Source: Commensalibacter melissae
GTDB lineage: Bacteria; Pseudomonadota; Alphaproteobacteria; Acetobacterales; Acetobacteraceae
Direction of reading: 5' to 3'
Length of the DNA: 64,000 nucleotides
Assembly: GCF_003691365.1 (NCBI RefSeq)
Contig: NZ_CP033087.1
Coordinates: 448,501 to 512,500, forward strand
Notes under the pieces: generated by a model
The model's database searches: none
What the model was told of the DNA's origin: nothing
The model's input: the letters and a program-made list of their open reading frames with translations, nothing else
Shown here: positions 43,642-52,680 of the stretch, piece by piece
Layout of the letters: each line of letters opens with the position of its first letter
How positions within the stretch are numbered: the stretch's first letter is position 1
Translations under genes and position numbers: made by a program

Positions 43642-44323
43642 ATCGGTATTTTTTGATGAAAATAACCCCCCTTTATGTCTTGATTATCATGAAACAGTTA
43701 TTGCGCAATATGCTAATTCACCCCGTTTACTTGCGTTAATAAGATCCTTTAGTGAGGCGATGAAAATCTGTGTTTTTTTTAGGGATTTTTATGAAAATAT
43801 TTGGGATTTGAATACTGCCACAGGTAAAGGACTAGATATTTGGGGTCAGGTGGTTGGTGTTAATCGTACTGTAAAAACCCTTACGGGTTTCTTTTGGGGA
43901 TTTAATGAGGAAACTTTATTATTGGCACGTCCGTATCACGATTTAACAGGTTTTAATGACTCCTTATCTTCAATAGAAGATCGTCGTACGGCTTGGGGTA
44001 TGTTTCGTGATTACCAAGAGTTAGAGGGTGAAATCACATTTACAGATAAAAACTTTAAAAAGTTAATTTTCGCAAAAGCTCATGCGAACGTGAGTAATTA
44101 CAATACGTCAGATCTCAATTTTATTTTGATGTATATTTTTGGATACAATGAAAATGGGAAAAAAAATAATCATGAAATATATGTTCGAGATAATTTTGAT
44201 ATGTCGATAACTCTTATTTTAAATTGGCTGCCTAGTACTGATGAAGTGGCTATTATCATGAATGCAGGTTTATTGTTCAAACCGGCTGGGGTCTCGTTGA
44301 AGGTTGATATTCAGCCTAAATAA
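43634..44323 (+). CDS. Baseplate gpI-like protein (DUF2612)
   Basis: 229 residues. NIWDLNTATGKGLDIWGQVVGVNRTV followed by FFWGFNE is the DUF2612 signature; the rest is alpha/beta with a closing LLFKPAGVSLKVDI. gpI-like proteins link the baseplate arm to the tail fibre. Confidence 0.84.
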   Translation: MDESVFFDENNPPLCLDYHETVIAQYANSPRLLALIRSFSEAMKICVFFRDFYENIWDLNTATGKGLDIWGQVVGVNRTVKTLTGFFWGFNEETLLLARPYHDLTGFNDSLSSIEDRRTAWGMFRDYQELEGEITFTDKNFKKLIFAKAHANVSNYNTSDLNFILMYIFGYNENGKKNNHEIYVRDNFDMSITLILNWLPSTDEVAIIMNAGLLFKPAGVSLKVDIQPK

Positions 44324-44351
44324 TTAACAAATAAATATTAAAGGACAAAAA

Positions 44352-45797
44352 ATGTCTATTCAAAGACCTGGAAAGCTTTTCTCCTCTAAATGGGCAGAAT
44401 ATGGTGATCGCTTTAATATCGAAGATACTGGGGCTGATTATCAAAATGGACGTGCTGATATAGAAACGGGTTTCCCACCACAAACAATGAAATCAGTCTT
44501 ACAGGGAGGAGTTCCGCCCTGGGGACAGGATCATAATGGAATTTTATATAAAATTACAGAAGCTATACAATGGACACAAGGAGGGGGATTAGCCTTTTTC
44601 AATCAGGAATGGTCGAATAAAGTAGGAGGATATGCCCTTGGATCAGTTTTGAGATCGCAACGTTTTATTTATGTATTTTATATAAATATGATGGATGGTA
44701 ATTCAATTGATCCAGACACAGGAAAGATAACTAGTGATTACTGGGTTAACTATGATAAACCTGGAAATAATTGGGCTGTTTTATCCATACTTTCTGATAA
44801 TTCCGATAATATTTCTTTCTTGGATAGCGATACTTTTAGAATTACTACTAAAGTTGCAGGGCCATTAGCTAATGTTTATGTAAGACCTTCGACAAATGAG
44901 GTTAAATTCTTAGGTACACCAGATTTTCCATTTAGAACGGTGCAAGATGCTATTAATGCTGTGCCTAATGGTGGGACAGCAACTATCTATTTGTGGTATC
45001 AAGATGAATATACCTTAATGCAGGATAATACCATGAATTTGCCTGGATTGTTGGCAAATGGATGGGATATTGGTCATCGAAATTTAAACTTTGTTCCATG
45101 GGGACAAGATGAAAGGGATAAATTTGGTAATTATAATGATGAAACAGGAGCCTTGATTGATCAATTAAAGCATGATCTAGTCTCTTCTCACAGTGAAGAG
45201 GGGATTTGGCATTTTTCCATAATGAAAAAACCTATTATTCATATTCCTGTTGGAGTTGATAATGTTAGTAATATGACTATTCATGGTTATATTAGAGGAG
45301 ATCTTGGAGCTTCTGTAGTTTTTGAACATTTTGAATTTGTCGTTCAAAGAGGTACACAATTAGGTAATCATCAGGATGGATCTCCTTTTCATCCTTTTTT
45401 AAGTTACGTTTTTAATGGTTGTAGTTTTGTTAATTTAGATATTTTAAATCAATTATATGGGGGTTGGGAAGGTGCAAGTAATACGATTAAATTTACTAGA
45501 TGTCATACAGCTGATGAAAATGGTAATCTTGTAACAGAAGGAAAATTTATTTGTTTAGGTCCAGCTACGACGACTTTAACCGTTGATTTTACTAGATTAT
45601 CATCTGATACTGAAACATTAAATGGGCATTCATATGAACGCTATGAAGCAAATGCTGAAGCATTTTTTAAACGTATACGTAATTATCAATCTGCACAAAT
45701 GCGTCCTGTAGCTTACCGGATGAAAGGTTCTCAACCTGTGGAAACTTTTTATTATCCCCAAGGTTTGAAAACAAGCTTAGATTTGGACTTTTCTTAA
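44352..45797 (+). CDS. Tail fibre/tailspike protein
   Basis: 481 residues. The N-terminal 150 resemble phage fibre attachment domains (RPGKLFSSKWAEYGDRFNI, MKSVLQGGVPPWGQDHNGILY). From about residue 190 there is a pectin-lyase-like start (VKFLGTPDFPFRTVQDAINAVPNGGTATIYLWY), suggesting a right-handed beta-helix. AAGGAC lies 8 bases before the ATG. It is the last AT-rich gene before the GC-rich fibre island. Confidence 0.75.
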   Translation: MSIQRPGKLFSSKWAEYGDRFNIEDTGADYQNGRADIETGFPPQTMKSVLQGGVPPWGQDHNGILYKITEAIQWTQGGGLAFFNQEWSNKVGGYALGSVLRSQRFIYVFYINMMDGNSIDPDTGKITSDYWVNYDKPGNNWAVLSILSDNSDNISFLDSDTFRITTKVAGPLANVYVRPSTNEVKFLGTPDFPFRTVQDAINAVPNGGTATIYLWYQDEYTLMQDNTMNLPGLLANGWDIGHRNLNFVPWGQDERDKFGNYNDETGALIDQLKHDLVSSHSEEGIWHFSIMKKPIIHIPVGVDNVSNMTIHGYIRGDLGASVVFEHFEFVVQRGTQLGNHQDGSPFHPFLSYVFNGCSFVNLDILNQLYGGWEGASNTIKFTRCHTADENGNLVTEGKFICLGPATTTLTVDFTRLSSDTETLNGHSYERYEANAEAFFKRIRNYQSAQMRPVAYRMKGSQPVETFYYPQGLKTSLDLDFS

Positions 45798-45836
45798 ATA
45801 TTTTATATATTTTCAAATAGACATGGATGGTTAGCG

Positions 45837-46322
45837 ATGTATTTAATGCGAACGTTTTTTTTGAACAGCTATTGTGTATACCAGGCATTGAGACGCCCGA
45901 AGAGGGAACTGTCTGTATTTCCCCCGAAGAACGTCACATCTTATCAGGATTACAGCGTTGATTTTTTTCATCGTTTGTCTGATGGGGAAAGGGTTGTATC
46001 CGGGACGGTTTTAGTGCATGGCCTGGGATTGAGGGTGGAGAGTGTTTTTGCGCATGACAGGTTTTTAACGGCGTTTATTTCTGGTGGCCGGGCTAGTCAT
46101 TCTTATTGTCTGACCTATACAGCGCAGACAGACCGGGGCAGGAGCGTAATCCAGGAGATGATTTTGTCCACTTTTGGACATGCCGCAACAGAGCGGAGGG
46201 AGGAGAGGTTCATAAGTATGTCTTCCCGGACAAGACCGCCTGACATACGACCGCCATTGAATGGAATAAAGCTTATTGACCGTTATCTTCTTGATGATAA
46301 CGGTTTTTTTATATGTATCTAA
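45837..46322 (+). CDS. Fibre-tail adaptor protein in GC-rich island
   Basis: 161 residues. The core DYSVDFFHRLSDGERVVSG, the strand VLVHGLGLRVESV, FISGGRASHSYCLTYTAQTDRGR is the phage fibre-tail adaptor pattern. The C-terminus (after about residue 118, STFGHAATERREERF) does not resemble the family, and the last 15 codons coincide with a terminator hairpin, so the 3' part may be rearranged. Composition switches sharply to GC-rich at the start of this gene. Confidence 0.65.
   Translation: MYLMRTFFLNSYCVYQALRRPKRELSVFPPKNVTSYQDYSVDFFHRLSDGERVVSGTVLVHGLGLRVESVFAHDRFLTAFISGGRASHSYCLTYTAQTDRGRSVIQEMILSTFGHAATERREERFISMSSRTRPPDIRPPLNGIKLIDRYLLDDNGFFICI
46279..46310 (+). terminator. Terminator hairpin overlapping the 3' end of the adaptor gene
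   Basis: ACCGTTATC and exact complement with an 8-base loop followed by seven T residues. It lies inside the last codons of the adaptor frame and 28 bases before the next gene. Confidence 0.8.
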
Positions 46323-46337
46323 GGGGAAGGAATAGGG

Positions 46338-46805
46338 ATGAGTAACAGAAAGAGCGATTGTCAGTGTGAGGGTGTCTGCAACCTGGAGTTTTGCGAGCAG
46401 GAAACAATCGTGGCATCAGATCAGGTGACTATGTTAAATTCTACGAATGAAATAGGGTTGCAAGATGAGCTGTTGGTTATTCGCAAGGATGGGGAACAGA
46501 CGCAATTTTATCGTGCCAGGGTTGAAGAGTTTAGTTCAGGGGCAGCTTTATATTTATTGGAGAAGGCTGTTCAGTCAATGTCCAGGACAGATCCGGCAGA
46601 TGGCCGTTCCCTATGGCTGAATGAGGGGTTTGTCTGTCTGGCCAGCGGGGATGTATCACGATTTGGTACGGTTTCCCCGCAGGGATTAAGCAGTGCATTA
46701 AAAGAGGTGTTTGCGATGCTTCCCACCCAGGATCCAGGAGATGGAAGCCCTTGGATTAACGGAGGTTTTTTAATGAAGGGTTCCGTTAAACAGGTATGTG
46801 AATAA
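46338..46805 (+). CDS. Fibre-module protein with internal repeat
   Basis: 155 residues starting at ATG 46338 with GGGGAAGGAATAGGG upstream. The first 30 residues are cysteine-rich (CQCEGVCNLEFCEQE). Two copies of a short motif follow: TDPADGRSLWLNEGFVCLAS and QDPGDGSPWINGGFLMKGS. It lies between the adaptor and the collagen-like fibre and shares their GC-rich composition. A small fibre partner or chaperone is inferred; the family is not recognised. Confidence 0.58.
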   Translation: MSNRKSDCQCEGVCNLEFCEQETIVASDQVTMLNSTNEIGLQDELLVIRKDGEQTQFYRARVEEFSSGAALYLLEKAVQSMSRTDPADGRSLWLNEGFVCLASGDVSRFGTVSPQGLSSALKEVFAMLPTQDPGDGSPWINGGFLMKGSVKQVCE

Positions 46806-46867
46806 TAAAGATGGAAATAATAAATTAATTTTACATATAAATTTCAGTAATCAATAAGGATTAAAAA

Positions 46868-49800
46868 ATGAACTGTGATCAAGGCAGTCGAATTATTATC
46901 GTTCCAGCTGGATGTTTGGGACATCGTGAGATTGATTTGCAATGTAAATCACCATTGGAAAGTGTCTATTACCAGTTTTCAATGGTCAATCGCCTTTCTC
47001 CCTCTGATGCAATCAGCTGTGTAAGTGCCCAACCTTCAGATGAGACACTTAGTGTTGACCGGATTACGGTATCTGGGCAGACCTTTAGGGCACGTATCAG
47101 TGGAGGGACAATGAATACCAAAACCGGTATTCGTTTTTTGGTAACCACACGTGCAAATGAGGAACGTGAGTTTGTTGTGACATTGCCAATTATGCCGGAA
47201 GGAATCATGGGCAGTGGCGAGGCTGGCAATTATGTATTGGGGGATACGGGTCCCCAGGGTCCTCAAGGATGTGCCGCAACGGTTACGGTTGGCAAGGTTC
47301 TGCCTACAGAACCTGATGGGGATCCAAAGATTGTCAATTCGGGAACCGAGGTGGATGCCGTTCTGGATTTCACCTTGCCCCGTGGTCAGGTTGGGCCTCA
47401 GGGTGAGCGGGGCCAGGCCGCGACGGTAAAGATTGGAAATGTTGTGACAGGTGCGGCAGGGAGTGATGCTGCTGTTGAGAACAGGGGTGATGAGCATAAC
47501 GCTGTTCTTGATTTTACCATTCCTGAAGGTAGGCAAGGCATACAGGGGATACAGGGGAAGGCAGGCACGCAAATTCTGTTGTCCAATCGTGATCCTGTTG
47601 CCCGTGATGCCAAGGAAAATATTGTCTGGCTCAATGATGTCACAGGAGATTTGTTTGAAACTGTTTCCCGGGGCGGGGATGCATATAGCTGGCACAAGTC
47701 TGGGAATTTGAAGGGGGAGGCTGGCAGTATCATATATACTGGTACTGTGGATCCCGTTTACAATGAGGTTTATAAAAAGAGTGATCTCTATTTCAATATT
47801 ACCAACAGCAACCTGTTCACATTTAATGATAATCAATGGGTCAGGCTGGCCAATCTGAAAGGGGATCAGGGAGAGAGAGGTTCTCTATGGTTTTTTGCCC
47901 AGGAGGATCCTGTAACCTCTTCAAGCTATAGGGTCGGGGATAGTTTCCTGAATACAGCTTCCAATGATCTGTTTGTTTTCAATGGCACGAATTGGCAAAA
48001 GGTTGGAAACCTTCAAGGTAAACAAGGTGGTATTGGCCCGCAGGGATTGCAGGGTGATACTGGCCCGCAGGGACTGCAGGGCATTCAGGGAGAGAAAGGG
48101 GAAGCAGGCAAGGACGGCAGGGACGGTTTTGATGGAACCCGCATCATCACCAGCCAGCAGGATCCGGATCAGGGAAGCGCCCCCCTAAACCCGAATGTTG
48201 TATGGATCAACACGACGAGCTGGGAGGTCAAGCGCACCATTCCGCATGGAGATAGCTGGGATTGGGTCAGTCTTGGCAGCATCAGGGGTCCACGTGGTGG
48301 TATTGGCCCGCAGGGATTGCAGGGTGATACTGGCCCGCAGGGACTGCAGGGCATTCAGGGAGAGAAAGGGGAAGCAGGCAAGGACGGCAGGGACGGTTTT
48401 GATGGAACCCGCATCATCACCAGCCAGCAGGATCCGGATCAGGGAAGCGCCCCCCTAAACCCGAATGTTGTATGGATCAACACGACGAGCTGGGAGGTCA
48501 AGCGCACCATTCCGCATGGAGATAGCTGGGATTGGGTCAGTCTTGGCAGCATCAGGGGTCCACGTGGTGATACCGGCCCGCAGGGATTGCAGGGGTTGCA
48601 GGGTGAGAAAGGTGCAAAAGGGGATGATGGCTCACGCTGGTATAGTGGTCATAACTTGCCTGATGCGACAATTGGTCTTAATGATCCCCGTGGTATGCCA
48701 AGAGCGGGGGATCAATATCTTTATCTTGATGAAAAGACTGGTGAGGCCAGCGCCTATATATACACCAATGACAAGACCTGGGGCGGGCCTTTAGGAAAAG
48801 TTGCGGGACCCCAGGGAAAAGCGGCAACTGTCAGGGCTGTTGAGCAGGTGCGGCCTTTAAGACCCGATGAGGCGGCAACCATCAAAAATATTGGCGATGA
48901 ACATGACGCGATCCTGCAGTTCAGCATTCCAAAAGGGGAGAAGGGGGATGTGGGCCCGATCGGAAAAGAGGGGGCCGCAGCTACCATACGTATAGGAACC
49001 GTGACCACCACAGATCCGGATGTCCAGGCATCCGTTCGCAATTCAGGATCAGAAAATACCGCCGTGCTCGAGTTCTCCATTCCCAAGGGAGAAAAGGGGG
49101 ACAGCTATACGAATGACGGATCAACTGAACTCAACGTCAAGTCAATTCAGTCAGATGGCGGAAAGGTCGGAACAGATGGCGCGGGTAAATTATCCGCTGA
49201 AATGTTGGATTATACCATAAAGGTCCCAACTCCATCCCATCAGGATGCCTCTTTGGGTAAAGTCGTCGATAAAGTTTTAAATAATGTATCCTTTTCAACA
49301 TTTACAAATATTTATCAAGAAAAAAAAGAAAATAATGATTTAGATGTTAAATGTGTTGCAATTGGATCTGATCGTGAGAAAGCAATTGATAATTGGACAC
49401 CTCTTTTTGATAAAAATAGTAGAATTGATGGAAACGGGATTAAGTGTTTCGATAAAGAAACTGGTGAATGGGTCGTTCCTGAAGACGGGATTTTGGATAT
49501 TAATTATGATATTGCTTTTGGTGACATATCAGGAAAAAAATATGTTCCTATAGTAGAAGCGGAAACTTTTTTTAACATTGATATGGTAATCAACAATGAG
49601 CTGAATAAAGTTAATGAAATTATAGAAGTGGTTGATCAGCAGGAAATCACTTCTTACATTAAACCTCTTAAAGAAAATTTAGACTTAGTTTCTGAAGAAA
49701 CAAAAGATAATCAAATAAAGGTGGATAATAAAACAGATTTAAAATCCTTTTTTCTTAAACGTGAATATCCAATTATAGATTCAGGCAATTGGAAGACTGT

Positions 49801-51325
49801 TAAAATCAAGCAAGGTATCAATAAAGGTAAAATTGCCTGGTTTGATACAATTTCTAATAAGTATTTAAAAAAAGCTATTAATAATGATTACGTTTTTACA
49901 GAAGAAATTGTGGAAGCTTACGCAGGGCCAGTAATTTTGATTGATGTAGATGTGACAATATCATCCGGTACCGAAGTGTCAGGGATCAGTTTATTAACGA
50001 ATGTAAATAATGAAAGACAAGAACCATATGTTTTGGTCATTGAGGAAAATGCAAAAATTTCATATTCGAATATATTTTATAGAAATGTGATATCAAGGGG
50101 TAAATCATATCATAACACGTATTCAAGTAGCATGGTTGAATTGTATAATAATGCAATATCTTTAAAAGATACCTTGATAGTTGTGGGAGAAGTGAAAGCT
50201 AAATTTTGTTCAACAAGCAAAACGTGTACAAGTACAAAGGATTATTCCTCGGGAGATAATTCTTTTTGGTTTGGAACTGATGGGTATCCTATAGGATTAA
50301 AAGGTTACAATAACGCTGAATTTATTTGTCCAATTGTTCCATTATTGTCAGAAGGTAGTCCAGTATCTCATCCATCTTACTGGTTATTTGAAGATAAAAG
50401 TAAATGTTTATATAATAATGCAATGGATACAGGTGAAATAATTTCATGGGTTAAGGAACATAGTAAACAAAGATTTATTTCCAATAAAACATTGATGTAT
50501 TTAGGAGACTCAACCAACAACAATTTAGTAATAGATGTTGAGGAAGTGAAAGATAGCTCTGAAAATATTGTTCTTGATAAAGAAGGATATCCTGTCTTGG
50601 TTAATGTTTATCGTGTTGATAACGGTGACGAGATATACAGAGGAAATGAACCTTTAAATTTAGTCAATTGGAATGAGATAAGATTAAAAAATGGAGCGGT
50701 CTTAGATAATATAATTATTTTTAGAACTTATCAATATGGCACGGGATTGTATCTGGAAAAAAATTGCGTAATAAAAAATTCTGAAATTTATGGATACACT
50801 CTAATTGATTCTACAACAAGTCGATCAAGTAATAATTATTATATCTCTTCAGGAGAAGTTTCTTATGATATAAAATCAATTTCTGAAAATGATTGTTTTT
50901 ATGATATAAACGAAACGAAATTTCCAATTTCGTTATTTGATCGTGATATAATCTATTATGACAGTAACGTGAAAAAAATAACTGAGGGTAAAAGTGATAA
51001 TAGTAAGATTTTTTATATTACAATAGGTGGCAGTAGAAAATCAGTAGCGGAATTAGCCTTAAGAGGTGGAAAATTAATAAATCCTTCCATTTCATTTTTC
51101 TATCAAGGTTCGATAAATGTTATTGATGAAATGATAAATTTTAAGGAGATAGTTGTTGAACCAGAACCCGTTATTGTGACTAATAATATTAAAGGTCAAT
51201 TGAAAAGAATTGTAAAAAAGGGGGACAGAATAAAATTGTTAGGTTATTGGTCTTCACAAATTCAGGAATTTTCATCGTTTCCTTTAGGATTAAATAAAGT
51301 TAGAACTACATTAAATTTAATATAA
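46868..51325 (+). CDS. Collagen-like tail fibre protein (1485 residues)
   Basis: Residues 1-110 are an adaptor-like domain (beta-rich, AISCVSAQPSDETLSVDRI, VSGQTFRARISGGT). From about 124 to 760 the protein alternates Gly-x-x/GPQG collagen-like stalks (GDTGPQGPQG, GLQGIQGEKGEAGKDGRDG) with a repeated small domain containing AVLDFTLPRGQ or its variants. A perfectly duplicated 90-residue unit lies at about residues 387-566. After about residue 790 the DNA becomes AT-rich and the protein changes to a beta-helix-like tip (ending about LIIFRTYQYGTGLYLEKNCVIKNS in part). It is the likely receptor-binding fibre, with a GC-rich stalk and a swapped tip. Confidence 0.85.
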   Translation: MNCDQGSRIIIVPAGCLGHREIDLQCKSPLESVYYQFSMVNRLSPSDAISCVSAQPSDETLSVDRITVSGQTFRARISGGTMNTKTGIRFLVTTRANEEREFVVTLPIMPEGIMGSGEAGNYVLGDTGPQGPQGCAATVTVGKVLPTEPDGDPKIVNSGTEVDAVLDFTLPRGQVGPQGERGQAATVKIGNVVTGAAGSDAAVENRGDEHNAVLDFTIPEGRQGIQGIQGKAGTQILLSNRDPVARDAKENIVWLNDVTGDLFETVSRGGDAYSWHKSGNLKGEAGSIIYTGTVDPVYNEVYKKSDLYFNITNSNLFTFNDNQWVRLANLKGDQGERGSLWFFAQEDPVTSSSYRVGDSFLNTASNDLFVFNGTNWQKVGNLQGKQGGIGPQGLQGDTGPQGLQGIQGEKGEAGKDGRDGFDGTRIITSQQDPDQGSAPLNPNVVWINTTSWEVKRTIPHGDSWDWVSLGSIRGPRGGIGPQGLQGDTGPQGLQGIQGEKGEAGKDGRDGFDGTRIITSQQDPDQGSAPLNPNVVWINTTSWEVKRTIPHGDSWDWVSLGSIRGPRGDTGPQGLQGLQGEKGAKGDDGSRWYSGHNLPDATIGLNDPRGMPRAGDQYLYLDEKTGEASAYIYTNDKTWGGPLGKVAGPQGKAATVRAVEQVRPLRPDEAATIKNIGDEHDAILQFSIPKGEKGDVGPIGKEGAAATIRIGTVTTTDPDVQASVRNSGSENTAVLEFSIPKGEKGDSYTNDGSTELNVKSIQSDGGKVGTDGAGKLSAEMLDYTIKVPTPSHQDASLGKVVDKVLNNVSFSTFTNIYQEKKENNDLDVKCVAIGSDREKAIDNWTPLFDKNSRIDGNGIKCFDKETGEWVVPEDGILDINYDIAFGDISGKKYVPIVEAETFFNIDMVINNELNKVNEIIEVVDQQEITSYIKPLKENLDLVSEETKDNQIKVDNKTDLKSFFLKREYPIIDSGNWKTVKIKQGINKGKIAWFDTISNKYLKKAINNDYVFTEEIVEAYAGPVILIDVDVTISSGTEVSGISLLTNVNNERQEPYVLVIEENAKISYSNIFYRNVISRGKSYHNTYSSSMVELYNNAISLKDTLIVVGEVKAKFCSTSKTCTSTKDYSSGDNSFWFGTDGYPIGLKGYNNAEFICPIVPLLSEGSPVSHPSYWLFEDKSKCLYNNAMDTGEIISWVKEHSKQRFISNKTLMYLGDSTNNNLVIDVEEVKDSSENIVLDKEGYPVLVNVYRVDNGDEIYRGNEPLNLVNWNEIRLKNGAVLDNIIIFRTYQYGTGLYLEKNCVIKNSEIYGYTLIDSTTSRSSNNYYISSGEVSYDIKSISENDCFYDINETKFPISLFDRDIIYYDSNVKKITEGKSDNSKIFYITIGGSRKSVAELALRGGKLINPSISFFYQGSINVIDEMINFKEIVVEPEPVIVTNNIKGQLKRIVKKGDRIKLLGYWSSQIQEFSSFPLGLNKVRTTLNLI
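48026..48565 (+). repeat. Perfect 270-bp tandem duplication in the fibre gene
   Basis: Copies 48026-48295 and 48296-48565 are identical at every base I compared, and a third partial copy starts at 48566 before diverging. The unit is in frame and encodes 90 residues, one collagen-like stretch plus one small domain. Identity at synonymous positions means the duplication is recent or maintained by gene conversion. Confidence 0.93.
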
Positions 51326-51629
51326 AATTATAAATCTTTTATATTATTATGTATTGGGTGATAAAAACAATTAATAACAATTTAAAAACAAAAAGGGTAG
51401 TGAAGCATTATATGTCAATCTGAATAACTTGCATATTATCCTCGATAGAATTCCGGGTTATTTGCCAGATAAGATATTTATAATATTAAATTGTTTTTTA
51501 TCAATTCTAATTCGAAATTTCTGATTGCTGATAATCTTTTTTAAATTAATAGCTAGATCCTTCGTTATTTGTTGGACCTTTATGTCAGCAAGAAATGTTA
51601 GAAGCAAGTTGAAAGCTTAATTTTATTCA

Positions 51630-51653
51630 ATAATCACCTGAAAAGGTGATTAT
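51630..51653 (+). other. GAAA-tetraloop hairpin after the fibre gene
   Basis: A 10-base perfect stem (ATAATCACCT) closed by GAAA, 24 bases before the small membrane protein start. There is no T-run, so it is probably an RNA-stability or translation-control element. The rest of 51326-51676 shows no gene. Confidence 0.5.
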
Positions 51654-51676
51654 CAAAATTTTCAAGGTTTGAGCAA

Positions 51677-51934
51677 ATGGTTGCAACCGATTTTTTATCA
51701 CAAGCATTGCAATATTTCATGAATATTTTACCGGGCAATGTAACTTTCAACTTGATAGTCTTACTTACGTTTAATGTAACGTTATGCACATTGATTACTA
51801 GATTTTGGAAAGAGCCAGATAACAAGAATAGATTACATAAATTATGGTCATTTATCAATTTTCTGGCATCTTTTAAATTTCCTAAAAAAAACACGCAAAT
51901 ATCAGGAAAAAATGATGAAAAGAAAATTATATAG
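51677..51934 (+). CDS. Small single-span membrane protein, holin-like position
   Basis: 85 residues, with one hydrophobic segment (VTFNLIVLLTFNVTLCTLIT) and a basic C-terminal tail (KFPKKNTQISGKNDEKK). It is the first of three overlapping or adjacent small membrane genes after the fibres, where lysis genes often lie. The ribosome-binding site is poor (GGTTTGAGCAA). A holin or antiholin role is possible but unproven. Confidence 0.55.
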   Translation: MVATDFLSQALQYFMNILPGNVTFNLIVLLTFNVTLCTLITRFWKEPDNKNRLHKLWSFINFLASFKFPKKNTQISGKNDEKKII

Positions 51935-52334
51935 ATCTCTTTATCATCATGAACATTGGTTTGCAGAATGGTGGAGTGCGATCTTACTTTTAAGTGCTGG
52001 TATTTATGTGATTATAATACCGGAAAATGAAATTTTTCATCCATTTTTTATCCAGGGTTATTTAAAAATTATATCCAACCAAGTTTGGTATAGTTTATTT
52101 ATTTTTATAGGATTTGTCCAATTTGCGGCTTTATCATATGAAAGCCTGTTGGGACGGGCCACTGCAGCTTTTTTTGCATCAACCATGTTTATTTGGGAAA
52201 CATTAAACAATTTTGTTTATGGATCACAATCGCATTTTTGTTTATTTGCCTAGGGAATATTTGCTTTGATTAACCTATACGCTCTGGCACGTATATTGTC
52301 AGGAGTAGAGCAGGTTTATGAATACAATTTATGA
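51912..52334 (+). pseudogene. Multi-span membrane protein interrupted by TAG
   Basis: The frame starts at the ATGATG at 51912-51917 (AGGAAAAA upstream), encodes three clear spans (WWSAILLLSAGIYVIIIP, VWYSLFIFIGFVQFAAL, LLGRATAAFFASTMFIW) and stops at TAG 52251-52253. The same frame then continues GIFALINLYALARILSGVEQ, completing a fourth span that begins CLFA just before the stop, and ends at TGA 52332-52334. The full frame would overlap its neighbours by 23 and 17 bases, a normal arrangement for packed phage genes. I therefore read the TAG as a recent nonsense change; an expressed 113-residue truncated form is the alternative. Confidence 0.6.
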
Positions 52335-52482
52335 ATTAATTAAATGGTGGTGGCAAAATAATGTTGAATGGATTAGATTACATGATCCATGGGTTATTCC
52401 TGTAATAGCTATATCTATTCCATTAAGTATGATTATACGGATGATATGTGTTATTATAAAAATTTTGTGTAAAAAATATTAA
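52318..52482 (+). CDS. 54-residue membrane protein
   Basis: A short gene starting at ATG 52318 with AGGAG 13-17 bases and GCAGG 4-8 bases upstream. MNTIYELIKWWWQNNVEW is an amphipathic Trp-rich head. It is followed by one membrane span (WVIPVIAISIPLSMIIRMICVIIKIL) and a basic end (CKKY). It overlaps the read-through end of the preceding broken gene. The function is unknown; the context suggests a lysis- or membrane-related phage accessory gene. Confidence 0.6.
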   Translation: MNTIYELIKWWWQNNVEWIRLHDPWVIPVIAISIPLSMIIRMICVIIKILCKKY

Positions 52483-52680
52483 TTTATTAAAATTATTTCT
52501 TAAATAAAATTAATATTGAATGTATCATTCTTAAATAATAATATATTGAATGTGTAGAGATTTTACAGTAAATGTTTGAAATTATTTAATTTCTAGCATT
52601 TATTTTATGTAAAATTTTAAACATTACAAAATAATAACATCACAAAAAATTATTTATTAATATATTACAAAGTCAAAAAA

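Noticed and set aside
48026-48565. Tandem repeat as a CRISPR array or rRNA-like repeat
   Set aside because: Units are 270 bases, in frame, identical throughout, with no short repeat-spacer pattern. They encode fibre domains.
46969-49086. Several minus-strand and alternative-frame open frames of 60-266 codons inside the collagen-like fibre gene
   Set aside because: They are shadows of the GC-rich repetitive coding sequence (Gly/Pro codons read in other frames), lack ribosome-binding sites and repeat with the 270-bp unit.
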